Below are positions 27,580 through 35,781 of a stretch of DNA of 64,000 nt, in pieces. A program made the translations under genes and the position numbers. The notes beneath the pieces were generated by a model that worked only from the letters and a program-made list of their open reading frames with translations, was not told the origin of the DNA and did no database searches. The stretch comes from Shewanella sp. VB17 (GTDB lineage: Bacteria > Pseudomonadota > Gammaproteobacteria > Enterobacterales > Shewanellaceae), in the NCBI RefSeq assembly GCF_013248905.1, contig NZ_JABRVS010000001.1, positions 1,736,001 through 1,800,000 on the forward strand, written 5' to 3'. Positions within the stretch are counted from its first letter, which is position 1. Each line of letters starts with the position of its first letter.

Positions 27580-28869
27580 ATGACATTCGATACACTTGGT
27601 TTAACTGCTTCAATTATAAAAGCCATGGAGGTATGTGATTATCGGCAGTTAACTGAGGTGCAATTGGCTGTGATCCCCGTAGCCTTAGTAGGCAGTGATC
27701 TTATGGCTTGTGCTGAAACCGGAACAGGTAAAACGGCGGCATTTGCTTTACCATTATTGGAAAAATTATTGGCTGAATCGTTAAATGTGAATTCATTACG
27801 CGGCTTGATATTGACGCCTACACGTGAACTTGCCATTCAAGTTGCTGATAGCATTTCGCGCTATAGTCAGTTTACTTCATTAAAAACATTGGCGGTTTAT
27901 GGCGGCGCTAATATGAATCCACAGCGTAAAGCATTAAACGCAGGTGTGGATATATTAGTGGCCACGCCAGGGCGCTTGTTCGATTTTATCGGTCAACATG
28001 GTTTAGATCTTTCTGGTGTGACCAGCTTAGTGATCGATGAAGCCGACAGAATGCTTGATATGGGGTTTGTGCGTGATATTGAACGTGTCAAAGCACTCGT
28101 TGCTCGTCAACATGTGACCCACTTTTTTTCGGCAACATACAGTGATGATGTCAAAAACTTAGCTTTGAGGATGTTATCAGATCCTCAGTGGATCAATGTG
28201 ACCACAAGTAAGTCGGCATCGAGCGTAGAACAACAGATTTATTTAGTCGATAAGCGCCGGAAAACCGAGTTATTATCAGAGCTTGTGGGGCGTAATAACT
28301 GGCAGCAGGTTTTAGTGTTTGCAAGTTCAAAAGAGAGCGCTGAACATATTCATAAAGAGTTAATACTCGATGGGCTCAAAAGCGCCGTGTTTCATGGGGA
28401 TAAAACTCAAGGTGCACGAAATAAAGCACTAGAAGACTTTAAAAGTGGCGGGTTACGTGTATTGGTGGCCACCGATGTGGCTGCTAGAGGATTAGATATT
28501 CAAGCATTACCTTTGGTGGTTAATATAGAGCTACCGTTTGATGCTCAAGATTACATTCACCGTATAGGCCGCACAGGCCGTGCAGGACTGACAGGTCATG
28601 CAATCTCGTTTGTTTGTCCATCCGATGAAAAAATGCTTGATGAAATCGAAGGGTTAATTGAACGTAAACTGCCCCGAATTGTTGTTCCCGGTTACGAAGA
28701 AGGTGCACCACTTCCAGCTCGTTATCGTGACAACTCAGCAGTCGTATCGACCAAAAAGCGCGTACAAAGACGTAAAGGCAAGCCTGAGGGTCATAAAAAC
28801 CAAGGGGGTCGAGGTAAAAACTCGGGTTCAGATAAGACAAGTTATGCAAGTCGCAGAAATAAGTCTTAG
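27580..28869 (+). CDS. DEAD-box ATP-dependent RNA helicase, RhlE-like
   Basis: A 429-aa RNA helicase likely acting in ribosome assembly, RNA decay or cold adaptation. Motifs in order: Q-motif region (YRQLTEVQLAVIP), Walker A AETGTGKT, PTRELA, TPGR, VIDEADRML, FFSATYSDD, VFHGDKTQ, ARGLDIQ and HRIGRTGRAG, followed by a basic C-terminal tail (KKRVQRRKGKPEGHK) that would bind RNA. The ATG at 27580 begins MTFDTLGLTASI, the usual start for this group; an upstream in-frame start at 27532 would add an unlikely leader. The last conventional gene before the accessory island. Confidence 0.9.
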   Translation: MTFDTLGLTASIIKAMEVCDYRQLTEVQLAVIPVALVGSDLMACAETGTGKTAAFALPLLEKLLAESLNVNSLRGLILTPTRELAIQVADSISRYSQFTSLKTLAVYGGANMNPQRKALNAGVDILVATPGRLFDFIGQHGLDLSGVTSLVIDEADRMLDMGFVRDIERVKALVARQHVTHFFSATYSDDVKNLALRMLSDPQWINVTTSKSASSVEQQIYLVDKRRKTELLSELVGRNNWQQVLVFASSKESAEHIHKELILDGLKSAVFHGDKTQGARNKALEDFKSGGLRVLVATDVAARGLDIQALPLVVNIELPFDAQDYIHRIGRTGRAGLTGHAISFVCPSDEKMLDEIEGLIERKLPRIVVPGYEEGAPLPARYRDNSAVVSTKKRVQRRKGKPEGHKNQGGRGKNSGSDKTSYASRRNKS

Positions 28870-29265
28870 CATACATGCTGATATCTTTTTCCTGTGTTAG
28901 TGTTCTGGTTTATTATTGCCCCTTTATCATTTTTGCAGGCTAAAAGGTAATCAAACCGAATAAGGTTTTTGCTTTAGAAAAGCTTAATGTGGAAGGCTTT
29001 CGTATCGTCTATAAAGTCATGCCTATCCCATCTTTTTCTTCTTGTTCATCAACTCGCACTCTTTAATCGTAAATAGGGCTAGCGGCTTGACCACCAAGGA
29101 TGGTGGAAATTCAGATATTGCAGGAGCAACATATCAGTCATTCAGACTAATCCTCGCGGATAAGCCCTTGCCATTAGCTAATAGTTAACGTTTAATAACA
29201 GCATGTTATTGAACGGTGATCTTCCTATAGGGGACTTTCACCTCATTAGTTCATGCCCATGCTGG
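28870..29265. other. gene-poor left edge of the accessory island
   Basis: No gene recognised. A small hairpin (CCACC/GGTGG) is at 29091-29106. The sequence just upstream of the attC-like site (…ATGCTGGGCG near 29260-29268) resembles the end of an earlier cassette recombination site, but is too degraded to call. Confidence 0.35.
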
Positions 29266-29344
29266 GCGTACACAAGCGCAAGCACGCGGAACAATTTTTC
29301 GTGGCTTCGCCACTACAAATCGTCCGGTGTTGCGGGCGTTATAT
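29266..29344 (+). other. attC-like integron recombination site (upstream of cassette)
   Basis: Ends in GCGGGCGTTATAT, which fits the attC R' box (GTTRRRY-type, crossover at G|TT, 29338-29339). A central hairpin GTGGC-TTC-GCCAC lies at about 29301-29313, and imperfectly complementary arms surround it: the left ACAAGCGCAAGCACG pairs with the right CGGTGTTGCGGGCG. The left R'' box appears damaged (extra C in the expected TAACAAGCGC). Confidence 0.6.
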
Positions 29345-29359
29345 TTTAAGGAGAGTTCA

Positions 29360-29614
29360 GTGGATATGTCTGATAAAGAATCTAAAGGCGTTATGAATAT
29401 TGGTGATATTGACTGGGAAGAAGGCACACCAGGTAAATTAAAAAATGTTTCTATCGCTGAAATTGAAGCTAAATTAAGCCTTGTCATAGATGAACTCATT
29501 GGAAAAGGCGCTGATACAGTTGCTAACATTGATACTATTGATTTTTCTGGTGGAGTAAATTCTTCAGTAAAACTTAATATTACTTTTTCTAAAAAAATGG
29601 GTTCTTTATTTTAA
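29360..29614 (+). CDS. small hypothetical protein carried in an integron-type gene cassette
   Basis: An 84-aa acidic protein with no family that I recognise. AAGGAGAG lies 4 nt before the GTG at 29360 (next ATG at 29366). It starts within 22 bp of the attC crossover and ends 9 bp before the next attC-like R'' box, the compact promoterless layout typical of gene cassettes. The middle is rich in Ile/Glu/Lys (SIAEIEAKLSLVIDEL), probably one amphipathic helix, and the C-terminal third may be beta-rich (SSVKLNITFSKK). Expression would need read-through from upstream. Confidence 0.6.
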   Translation: MDMSDKESKGVMNIGDIDWEEGTPGKLKNVSIAEIEAKLSLVIDELIGKGADTVANIDTIDFSGGVNSSVKLNITFSKKMGSLF

Positions 29615-29620
29615 ATTAAA

Positions 29621-29638
29621 ATATAACAAGGCGCTCAA
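29621..29638 (+). other. truncated attC site (R''-L'' end) downstream of the cassette
   Basis: ATATAACAAGGCGCTCAA matches the usual beginning of attC sites. Its first seven bases are the exact reverse complement of GTTATAT, the R' box that starts this cassette, as expected when one circular cassette supplied both ends. The rest of the site is replaced by a tandem AAAAAAGATAGGACA sequence, so it is truncated. Confidence 0.6.
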
Positions 29639-29905
29639 AAAAGATAGGACACAAAAAAGATAGGACAGGCATATCTTTAGTCTGCTGGGTATTGTTGATG
29701 AAAGCAAAGTTTGGTCTCTACCATTCATGATTAACCCTATGAGGGTCAAGAGGACGGAGCAAATCTGGTTCTACAAAGAATCTAAGATACTTTTTCTAAT
29801 CTGAATCGCCCTAATTAGAACCTAAGAACTAAATTATTTCTGTCCAAAAGCGTGTTAGTAACCAAGAATCAAAATCGAAGAAACAAGGCTTTGCTTTTAA
29901 CAAAG
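29639..29905. other. non-coding island DNA, opening with a two-copy AAAAGATAGGACA repeat
   Basis: Two nearly adjacent copies of an AAAAAAGATAGGACA-like unit lie at about 29639-29668, at the attC truncation point. Nothing else recognisable until the palindromic element at 29906. Confidence 0.4.
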
Positions 29906-29995
29906 GTGTAGATACGGCTGCGAGTTTCGGTTTCAAGGATGAAACCGTAAAGCGGCCATGGATGGCTTCACAGCGTCTCGCAGAAGTGTCTACAC
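29906..29995. repeat. REP/BIME-like palindromic element
   Basis: About 90 bp bounded by inverted ends (GTGTAGA…CTGCGAG at 29906-29924; complement CTCGCAG…TCTACAC at 29975-29995), with an internal hairpin (GGTTTCA-AGGA-TGAAACC). A related GTGTAGATACGGCTG unit occurs in opposite orientation at 33912-33930. GTAG next to hairpins, in the same island as a RAYT transposase gene, fits REP elements (inference). Confidence 0.55.
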
Positions 29996-30311
29996 ATAGG
30001 CCCACGGCAGGTGATTAATAAAATTTGAAACTTTGGTCATCAATAAGCCTATCAAACACCAAACCTGCCTAATGAACCCAATAAAAAAGATATGTAACAC
30101 TTGTTAGCCGACAAGTTAACCAATTTTTGTCCAAAACCTTGCTAGTGGCGGCGAGGAGTTATTCATTCTATGGCTGAAAATGTTAGGTTATCTCGTGAGA
30201 TTACACATTTTATTCGGCGAGTATCTTTCAAATAGTTAAAGGTATTTTTAAATAGTGAAATCTAGAGTTTTATCAGTTTTCTCACCCATCAATGAAAGTT
30301 TTCGCGCGCGG
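29996..30311. other. non-coding island DNA
   Basis: No gene or known repeat supported here. AT-rich, with several stop codons in all frames. Confidence 0.4.
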
Positions 30312-30371
30312 CATCAATTTTGGGAGGGACGATTTAAATCGCAAGCTTTACTTGATGATGTAGCCGTACTG
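30312..30371 (+). pseudogene. fragment of a RAYT-type transposase gene
   Basis: Encodes QFWEGRFKSQALLDDVAVL, almost the same as the HFWEGRFKSQALLDEAAVL segment of the intact RAYT gene at 32355-33332. Only this stretch survives; it runs into unrelated sequence and then the group II intron fragment. Confidence 0.7.
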
Positions 30372-30417
30372 CCTTCTAGTTATCAAGAAGACATACGCTA
30401 CGTAATGTAATGGTCTA

Positions 30418-30771
30418 ATGAAACTGAGAGAGTGGCAGCCACAGTTAAAGCGAAAATTAGTCGGATTTATAAATTATTTTGGTTTGCCAGATAACAGTCG
30501 AAGCTTGAGCTATGTATACTGTTATGTTCTGCATAACTTGTATAAATGGCTGAACAGACGCAGTGGTCGTCGAAGTTACAACTGGTGTAATTTCAAGAAG
30601 ATGTTAGAGTATTTTAGAATTGAGAGCCCAAAGGTCAGCAAGCGTTTGGTGTTGATTGATTGGTACTAGGGTCGTGTTTTACACGAGTGAATAGAGAACT
30701 GAAGAGCCGGATGGGGTAGTTCCGCACGTCCGGATCTGTAGGGACGGTTCAGTAATGACCCGCTCTACCAC
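30418..30771 (+). mobile_element. 3' fragment of a group II intron (RT C-terminus plus domains V-VI)
   Basis: An 83-aa reading frame (30418-30669) matches the maturase-proximal C-terminus of group II intron proteins (GFINYFGLPDNSRSL, YKWLNRRSGRRSYNW). It is followed by an intron domain V-like structure (GAGCCGGATGGGG…CGCACGTCCGGATCTG, about 30702-30740). The catalytic RT region is absent. This protein differs from the intron at 47.2-49.3 kb, so two intron lineages have been here. The 3' boundary is approximate. Confidence 0.75.
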
Positions 30772-30795
30772 GATTATTTCAAGGAAGATTCGGCA

Positions 30796-31596
30796 TTGAA
30801 TTTACTAAAGTTAAACGATTTTCTTCACCCAAGACCTTCTCCTAAAGGGATTGACGTTCTATGCAAGTTACAACATTTTGCAATAATCACGTACGCTGTA
30901 AATCCTTCTAGATTTGATGGACTTTTTCCTGAACGTTTTAAATTAGATACCTTACAAATAGATGGAGAAGAAAAAGCCTTAATCTCAGTCGTTCCGTTTA
31001 TCGATGTTGATTTTACATCAGCAGTCTTTCCATTTCCTAAGTTCACTATGGGTCAAACTAATTACAGAATTTATATTATCGATAAAGAAACTAACGAACG
31101 GTGTGTTTGGTTTCTGGGTACGACTTTAGATTCTTGGACCGTTGCTGTCCCTAGGCTTTGTTGGAACTTACCTTGGTATAGTGGTGAAGTTAAATTTGAT
31201 TGTGAATTTGATGAATCACAACAAACATATAGTAAATATAAAATGACGACAGAAGCCACTTGGGCTCCTGCTAAAGTTGAATTAACACAAACCAAAGATT
31301 CACAAATTGAATTGTCAGGCTTCCCTAATACAGAAACAGGATTAGTATATTTAACTCATCCTTTAGCTGGTTTTTATCATCGTCGCGATGGTAAATTGGG
31401 TACATATAGGGTGTGGCACAAGCAATTAGAAGTATCTTCTGCAAACCTCGAATTTGCTAGTTTTGATTTATTATCTCGCTTAGGTTTAGTCACTCAAGAA
31501 GAGCAACAAGTTCCGCATAGCGTACTAATTGAACCAATTAATGAATTTACTATTTATTTACCACCAAAAGTGGTTATATCGAAATATAAAAAATAA
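30796..31596 (+). CDS. DUF2071 family protein (acetoacetate-decarboxylase-like fold)
   Basis: A 266-aa protein resembling the DUF2071/YqjF group: LQHFAIITYAVNPSRFDGLFPERFKL near the start, then YRIYIIDKETNERCVWFLGTTLDSW and PRLCWNLPWYSGEV. No biochemical role is established for the family, which is predicted to share the acetoacetate decarboxylase fold. The start is TTG 30796 with AAGGAAG 9 nt upstream; I see no better ATG. It begins right after the group II intron 3' end and stops 2 bp before the 686-bp repeat, so it is accessory cargo. Cassette origin is possible but its ends are not clean. Confidence 0.65.
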   Translation: MNLLKLNDFLHPRPSPKGIDVLCKLQHFAIITYAVNPSRFDGLFPERFKLDTLQIDGEEKALISVVPFIDVDFTSAVFPFPKFTMGQTNYRIYIIDKETNERCVWFLGTTLDSWTVAVPRLCWNLPWYSGEVKFDCEFDESQQTYSKYKMTTEATWAPAKVELTQTKDSQIELSGFPNTETGLVYLTHPLAGFYHRRDGKLGTYRVWHKQLEVSSANLEFASFDLLSRLGLVTQEEQQVPHSVLIEPINEFTIYLPPKVVISKYKK

Positions 31597-32271
31597 GGAT
31601 AGGCTGCGGGCAGCCGCGTCATTATTCCAAGTGTTGAACAAGCTCGAGCATGACTCTTCTACACAAATCTGTACCACAATGAACGTGTTACAAATCGATG
31701 TTCAGAGCAGGTAGCTCAATTAATTTGCAAATTAATTGAGTTATTTTAGTTCAGGAGATCTGAACTGATTTAAATTGGCTTCTAATGCAATATCGGTTTT
31801 CAATTGTACCAATTTATAGCTAATTTTAGCCATCTGCTTTCCTATTTAGAGCTTTTTTGCTTGTTTAGCACCAACTTGATCAAGAGAAGCGTAAATATTT
31901 GACAAAGAACGGAATATTTTAAGTAATTCACTGGCTGACTTTGGACCTATGCCAGGTACGCCTGGAATTTTATTGCCACTATCACCCGCCAAAGCTAAAT
32001 AATCGATAAATTGAGACCGCTCAATCCCTAGCCCTTGTTCTCTTTGTTCAATGGTGATGTAGGTTTTATTAAAATGATCCCAACGTTCAATATTGGGGTG
32101 AGTTAATTGTGTAAAGCCTTTATCGGTGGAAACAATAATGGCTTTATCTTGATTTTTAACCAGTTTAGTGGCCAGTGTCGCAATAACATCATCGGCTTCA
32201 GACTCAGCATTTATCGAATTTATGTTACGTTCGCTTAAATAAACCTGCAATGCCGGCAGTGTGTTAGCTAA
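31586..32271. repeat. 686-bp direct repeat, copy 1 (xni 3' part and downstream region)
   Basis: Near-identical to 36729-37414 (constant offset 5143 bp). It contains the xni downstream region with its hairpin and the last ~140 codons of xni. Homology stops sharply at GTTAGCTAA in both copies. Copy 2 is the ancestral one, because it continues into full-length xni. Confidence 0.9.
31715..31747 (+). terminator. palindromic terminator in repeat copy 1
   Basis: CTCAATTAATTTG and its exact complement form a 26-bp perfect palindrome (31715-31740), followed by TTATTTT on the plus strand. It would end transcripts from the DUF2071 gene. Duplicated at 36858-36890. Confidence 0.55.
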
Positions 32272-32280
32272 CAAATCCAT
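31846..32280 (-). pseudogene. 5'-truncated, nonsense-mutated duplicate of xni
   Basis: Matches codons for the C-terminal part of Xni (from about LANTLPALQVYLSER) and is preceded by foreign sequence (MDL), so the N-terminal nuclease core is missing. Relative to the intact copy a GAA glutamate codon is TAA here, which removes the last ~34 residues. It lies inside the duplicated 686-bp block and is not expected to be functional. Confidence 0.85.
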
Positions 32281-32354
32281 AGACAGCCATTGTTAATTGC
32301 ACTTCCTGTCGCTGTGACTAAAATTTAATCATGGTGATGTCATTGGAGTGAGTT

Positions 32355-33332
32355 ATGCCTCAGCCTAGAAGAACGCTAATCAGTATCGAAGACACGCCTT
32401 ATTATCATTGTTGTAGCCGTGTCGTGCGCCGCGCATATCTCTGTGGTGACGATAAGTACACAGGGAAAAACTATGACCATCGACGTGGTTGGGTTGAGGC
32501 GCAAGTGCTTAAATTATCTGACGTTTTTGCGATTGATGTGGCTGCCTATGCGGTGATGAGTAATCATTTGCATATTGTGTTATATATCGATTTAGATAAA
32601 GCCAATGTCTGGTCAGATAGGGAGGTGGTAGAACAATGGCATCAATGCTTTAACGGCACAGCACTCACACAAAAATTTGCTCGAGGTGAAGTGATTGATG
32701 AGCACCAAGTGAGTCAGTTAAAACATCTTATTGCGACTTACCGCTCACGGCTGAGTGATATTAGCTGGTTTATGCGATGTCTTAATGAGCCGATTGCTAG
32801 GCAAGCCAACTTTGAAGATAACTGCACGGGTCATTTCTGGGAAGGACGGTTTAAATCTCAAGCGCTTTTGGATGAAGCGGCAGTGCTGGCTTGTATGGCC
32901 TACGTTGAACTTAATCCGATTCGGGCTAAGATGGCCAATACGCCAGAGAATTCAGACTACACCAGCCTTCAATTGCGAGTCAACGCAGCAATTAATGGAA
33001 AGCAACCCGCCAGATTACTGCCCTTTATTGGGGATGAACGACTGAATCAACCCAAAGGCATAAACTTCGCGCTGAAAGACTATCTTGAATTAATTGATGA
33101 AACAGGTCGTATTATTCGAGATGATAAACGCGGGGCAATCTCAGCCAATGCAGATAAGATATTAACGAGGTTAAACATTCCTGCTGAAAATTGGCTCAAA
33201 ATCACCACAGAGTTTGGGCACCTATTTCATGGGCCAGTAGGGACACTGCAAGAGCTAAGTCGCTACTGTGAACACTTAAATAAAAGACGACGGCATTTTT
33301 CCACGAGTTGCGAGTATCTTAAAGTAGGCTAG
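32355..33332 (+). CDS. REP-associated tyrosine transposase (RAYT, Y1/IS200-like)
   Basis: A 325-aa single-strand-acting HUH/Y1 transposase, presumed to handle REP hairpins. The His-x-His metal motif is in MSNHLHIVLYI and the catalytic tyrosine probably in YVELNPIRAK; GHFWEGRFKSQALLDE is the usual conserved block. GGAGTGAG precedes the ATG well. Not flanked by IS ends, as is normal for RAYTs. REP-like palindromes at 29906-29995 and about 33841-33930 are possible substrates. The coding frame is intact. Confidence 0.85.
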   Translation: MPQPRRTLISIEDTPYYHCCSRVVRRAYLCGDDKYTGKNYDHRRGWVEAQVLKLSDVFAIDVAAYAVMSNHLHIVLYIDLDKANVWSDREVVEQWHQCFNGTALTQKFARGEVIDEHQVSQLKHLIATYRSRLSDISWFMRCLNEPIARQANFEDNCTGHFWEGRFKSQALLDEAAVLACMAYVELNPIRAKMANTPENSDYTSLQLRVNAAINGKQPARLLPFIGDERLNQPKGINFALKDYLELIDETGRIIRDDKRGAISANADKILTRLNIPAENWLKITTEFGHLFHGPVGTLQELSRYCEHLNKRRRHFSTSCEYLKVG

Positions 33333-33365
33333 CCGCTGGATTCAAGTAATAAGAGCAACAGAACT

Positions 33366-33597
33366 CTAATATACCTGTAATAGCATCTTCCTCAGTTTAT
33401 CAACAGAGCAGATATTCCTTGCCTGAAAATCAACTTTTTACGACAAAAAAACTCATTTTGTTAAGAGTACTCGGTTATATGAGCTTAACACTCCTTCCTT
33501 TCATGAGTTGATAGTTGCAAAACATAGAGCGTTCGCTAGAATATAGGTATGTTATTGATTAACAATGGCTGGCTATGATTTGCTCTATGATTTGCTA
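33366..33597. repeat. 232-bp tandem duplication, copy 1
   Basis: Starts CTAATATACCTGTAATAG. The unit repeats at 33598 with a period of 232 bp and about one mismatch (an A/C difference in the poly-A tract near 33448 and its partner). No protein coding seen in the unit. Confidence 0.88.
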
Positions 33598-33816
33598 CTA
33601 ATATACCTGTAATAGCATCTTCCTCAGTTTATCAACAGAGCAGATATTCCTTGCCTGAAAATCAACTTTTTACGACAAAAAACCTCATTTTGTTAAGAGT
33701 ACTCGGTTATATGAGCTTAACACTCCTTCCTTTCATGAGTTGATAGTTGCAAAACATAGAGCGTTCGCTAGAATATAGGTATGTTATTGATTAACAATGG
33801 CTGGCTATGATTTGCT
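33598..33816. repeat. 232-bp tandem duplication, copy 2 (219 bp)
   Basis: Second copy, ending at GGCTATGATTTGCT. Near identity indicates a recent event. Origin of the unit unknown; it may be an IS or gene fragment. Confidence 0.88.
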
Positions 33817-33840
33817 AAAACAAAAAACGTCGATGTTTAA

Positions 33841-33930
33841 TGGCCAATTCGGCATCCCAGCCTCTCGTTCGGAGAGTATAACTTCGCGATACCTCACCCT
33901 ATTTTGGAAGCTCACAGCCGTATCTACACC
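33841..33930 (-). repeat. REP-like element in inverse orientation
   Basis: Read on the minus strand it begins GTGTAGATACGGCTGTGAG (33912-33930), the same end as the element at 29906. It contains a small hairpin (CTCTC-GTTC-GGAGAG, about 33859-33875). Confidence 0.5.
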
Positions 33931-33973
33931 CGTTATTTCAAGCAAACATGTCTTTTTTATTTGGCTTTGTTGG

Positions 33974-34020
33974 TGATTTATCTAGCAGGCGATTTATCTA
34001 GCAGGCTGTCTCAAGACAGC
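33974..34020. repeat. 16-bp tandem repeat running into a perfect hairpin
   Basis: GATTTATCTAGCAGGC occurs twice in direct succession (33974-33989 and 33990-34005). The end of the second copy forms the stem GGCTGTCT-CA-AGACAGCC (34003-34020). Possible scar or regulatory hairpin. Confidence 0.55.
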
Positions 34021-34291
34021 CCATAAGACTGATGGGCATATTCTAACCACAAGGATATGTTAAAAACATTATGGGTGTCCACTTAGTGCAATTGCAGCGA
34101 CTAAGTGATGAAGACAGTAAATATATCTTAAAATCAATAGTTTAAATATTATCTTGCTCGGGTGTATTGTAGGTTGTAAATGGTAAATTTATCTTATTTT
34201 AACTATGGGTGATTAGATGGACGCTCCCTAATTCGGCGTCAATGCGCCAAACTGATGTTTCACCATTCAGTTACATTAAGGAGCGTCCACT

Positions 34292-35324
34292 ATGAAAGTT
34301 ACCACTATTGCTATCGATCTTGCAAAGAATGTCTTCCAAGTACTTGGTATGGATGAGCATGCAAAGTCAGTCTTCAATAAACGGCTTAATCGAGCCCAAC
34401 TGGCTGAGTTCATGCTGCAGCAACCCGCTTGCGATGTCATATTTGAAGCGTGCTATTCAGCTCATTATTGGGGGCGGAAATTCCTTGCCATGGGGCACAA
34501 CGTTAAATTAATACCAGCACAACATGTGACCCCATTTGTTCGAGGTAATAAGAACGATAAAAACGATGTATTAGCTATTTTTGAAGCGAGTTTCAGACCT
34601 CACATCCGTTTTGTACCTGTGAAAACGGAGGAACAGCAAGAAGTATTAATGCTTCACCGGATCAGAGAGCGCCTTGTTAAACAAAAAAACGGCCTGTACT
34701 AACCAAGTTCGAGGTGTATTTGTTGATTTTGGCCTCAGTTTTCCTCAAGGCTACAGCGCATTTGAAAGAGCCATGTGGGAAATTATGAGTGATGAGCATC
34801 AGCGACCAATGATAAAATTAATGGCCAATGACTTTTGGGATGAATATCAAACGCTCAACCAGCGCCTTGATCGAATTAACTCATTGATAAAGCAAATTGT
34901 TAAGCGAGATCCTAATGGGAGAATTTTATTAACAATCCCTGGTGTTGGGCCAATCATCGCTTCGGCATTTGCAGCCTCAATTGGTGGTGGCCAAGCCTTT
35001 AACAGCCCAAAAGAGCTCGCAGTGTGGCTAGGGTTAACCCCGAAACAATTTGCTTCAGGTAATAAGAGTGTCAACGGTAAGATCAGCAAGAGAGGTAATT
35101 GCTATTTACGTAAACAATTGATCCATGGAGCAAGGACAGTCGTCAGTCATGCGAGTAAAAAACAAGATGATTTAAACATGTGGATAAATCAGCTGAGGGG
35201 TCGAAAAAGCATATGCTGTACCGTTGTGGCAACAGCACATCGTTTGGCAAGACTGATATGGATTTTACTTCAAAAACAGAGCCCATATGAGGCTCAATAT
35301 GGTGGCTATCATGGCACATGTTAA
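34292..35324 (+). pseudogene. IS1111/IS110-family transposase, frameshifted
   Basis: The N-terminal part (34292-34702) has the RuvC-like DEDD residues in IAIDLAKNVFQ, IFEACYSAHYW and NKNDKNDVLAIFE. The C-terminal transposase_20 part (in frame from about 34683 to 35324) has TIPGVGPIIASAFAASIG and the serine region FASGNKSVNGK. The two parts are in different frames: an A7 run at about 34682-34688 reads one base too long, and removing one A restores KQKTACTNQ. The shift needed is +1, so the usual -1 slippage on A-AAA-AAC would not rescue it. Probably inactive unless +1 slippage or a sequencing error is involved. Confidence 0.85.
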
Positions 35325-35334
35325 AAGTGTTGTA

Positions 35335-35403
35335 GCTATCTTGCCAAGCTCGGTCAGGCCAAGGGTTTTTAGCCCGTCTGGGTGATAAGAGCGGCAAGGT
35401 AGC
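35335..35403 (+). ncRNA. probable bridge/seek RNA core of the IS1111 element
   Basis: Between the transposase stop and the right end, GCTATCTTGCC (35335-35345) pairs with GGCAAGGTAGC (35393-35403) over 11 bp with one G-U. Inside it are GCTC/GAGC and GGG-TTTTTA-GCCC stems. Another stem-loop, ATCCGTA/TACGGAT, spans 35500-35543. IS1111-group elements are known to carry their guide RNA downstream of the transposase gene. Location and structure fit; exact RNA ends and guide loops are not determined. Confidence 0.55.
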
Positions 35404-35781
35404 ACATTAAAAACTAATCAAGGTTGTGGTAAACGATGAAGTAATGGCTCAGTCCAACCAATGTCAGCCAGAACAGGCCAAGGATATGCAGTAAACATAA
35501 TCCGTATGGGTGTTTAAATTTTAACAGGCGCAAGGGTACGGATTTCATTTGGGGCGCATTTCCTTTTAAAAAAGACTTGTTAAGCCCGTATATATGGCAG
35601 TACAACCGCTTTTAGCGGAAAAGAGTCACATCAAATGACAACGAGATTAGTAGCAGGAAAGTAGATAACTGAGGTTAAAAATACCTTGGTTAGGCAGGTA
35701 TTAGCTTGACTAACCGGGAGCGTCCATATATGGCTAGTTAACTTTCTGTTTTTATAGTACGTTCTAATCAACAATTTCATA

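Larger units (their letters stand above)
34218..35726 (+). mobile_element. IS1111-type element of the IS110 family
   Basis: About 1.5 kb bounded by subterminal inverted repeats TGGACGCTCCC (34218-34228) and GGGAGCGTCCA (35716-35726). A DEDD-type transposase gene sits near the left end and 400 bp of non-coding DNA at the right, the IS1111-group layout. A further GGAGCGTCCA lies at 34280-34289, just before the transposase start. IS110-family elements usually leave no target duplication and none is evident. Confidence 0.85.

Noticed and set aside
31529..31714. 61-codon open frame overlapping the end of the DUF2071 gene
   Set aside because: Out-of-frame overlap with the DUF2071 3' end and the non-coding repeat; no ribosome site or similarity.
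33366..33816. CRISPR array
   Set aside because: The repeats are two long head-to-tail copies without spacers; no cas genes and no short regularly spaced repeats anywhere in the window.
34674..34702. Programmed -1 frameshift in the IS1111 transposase at A-AAA-AAC
   Set aside because: The heptamer is present, but the downstream frame needs a +1 shift, so -1 slippage would not join the two parts.
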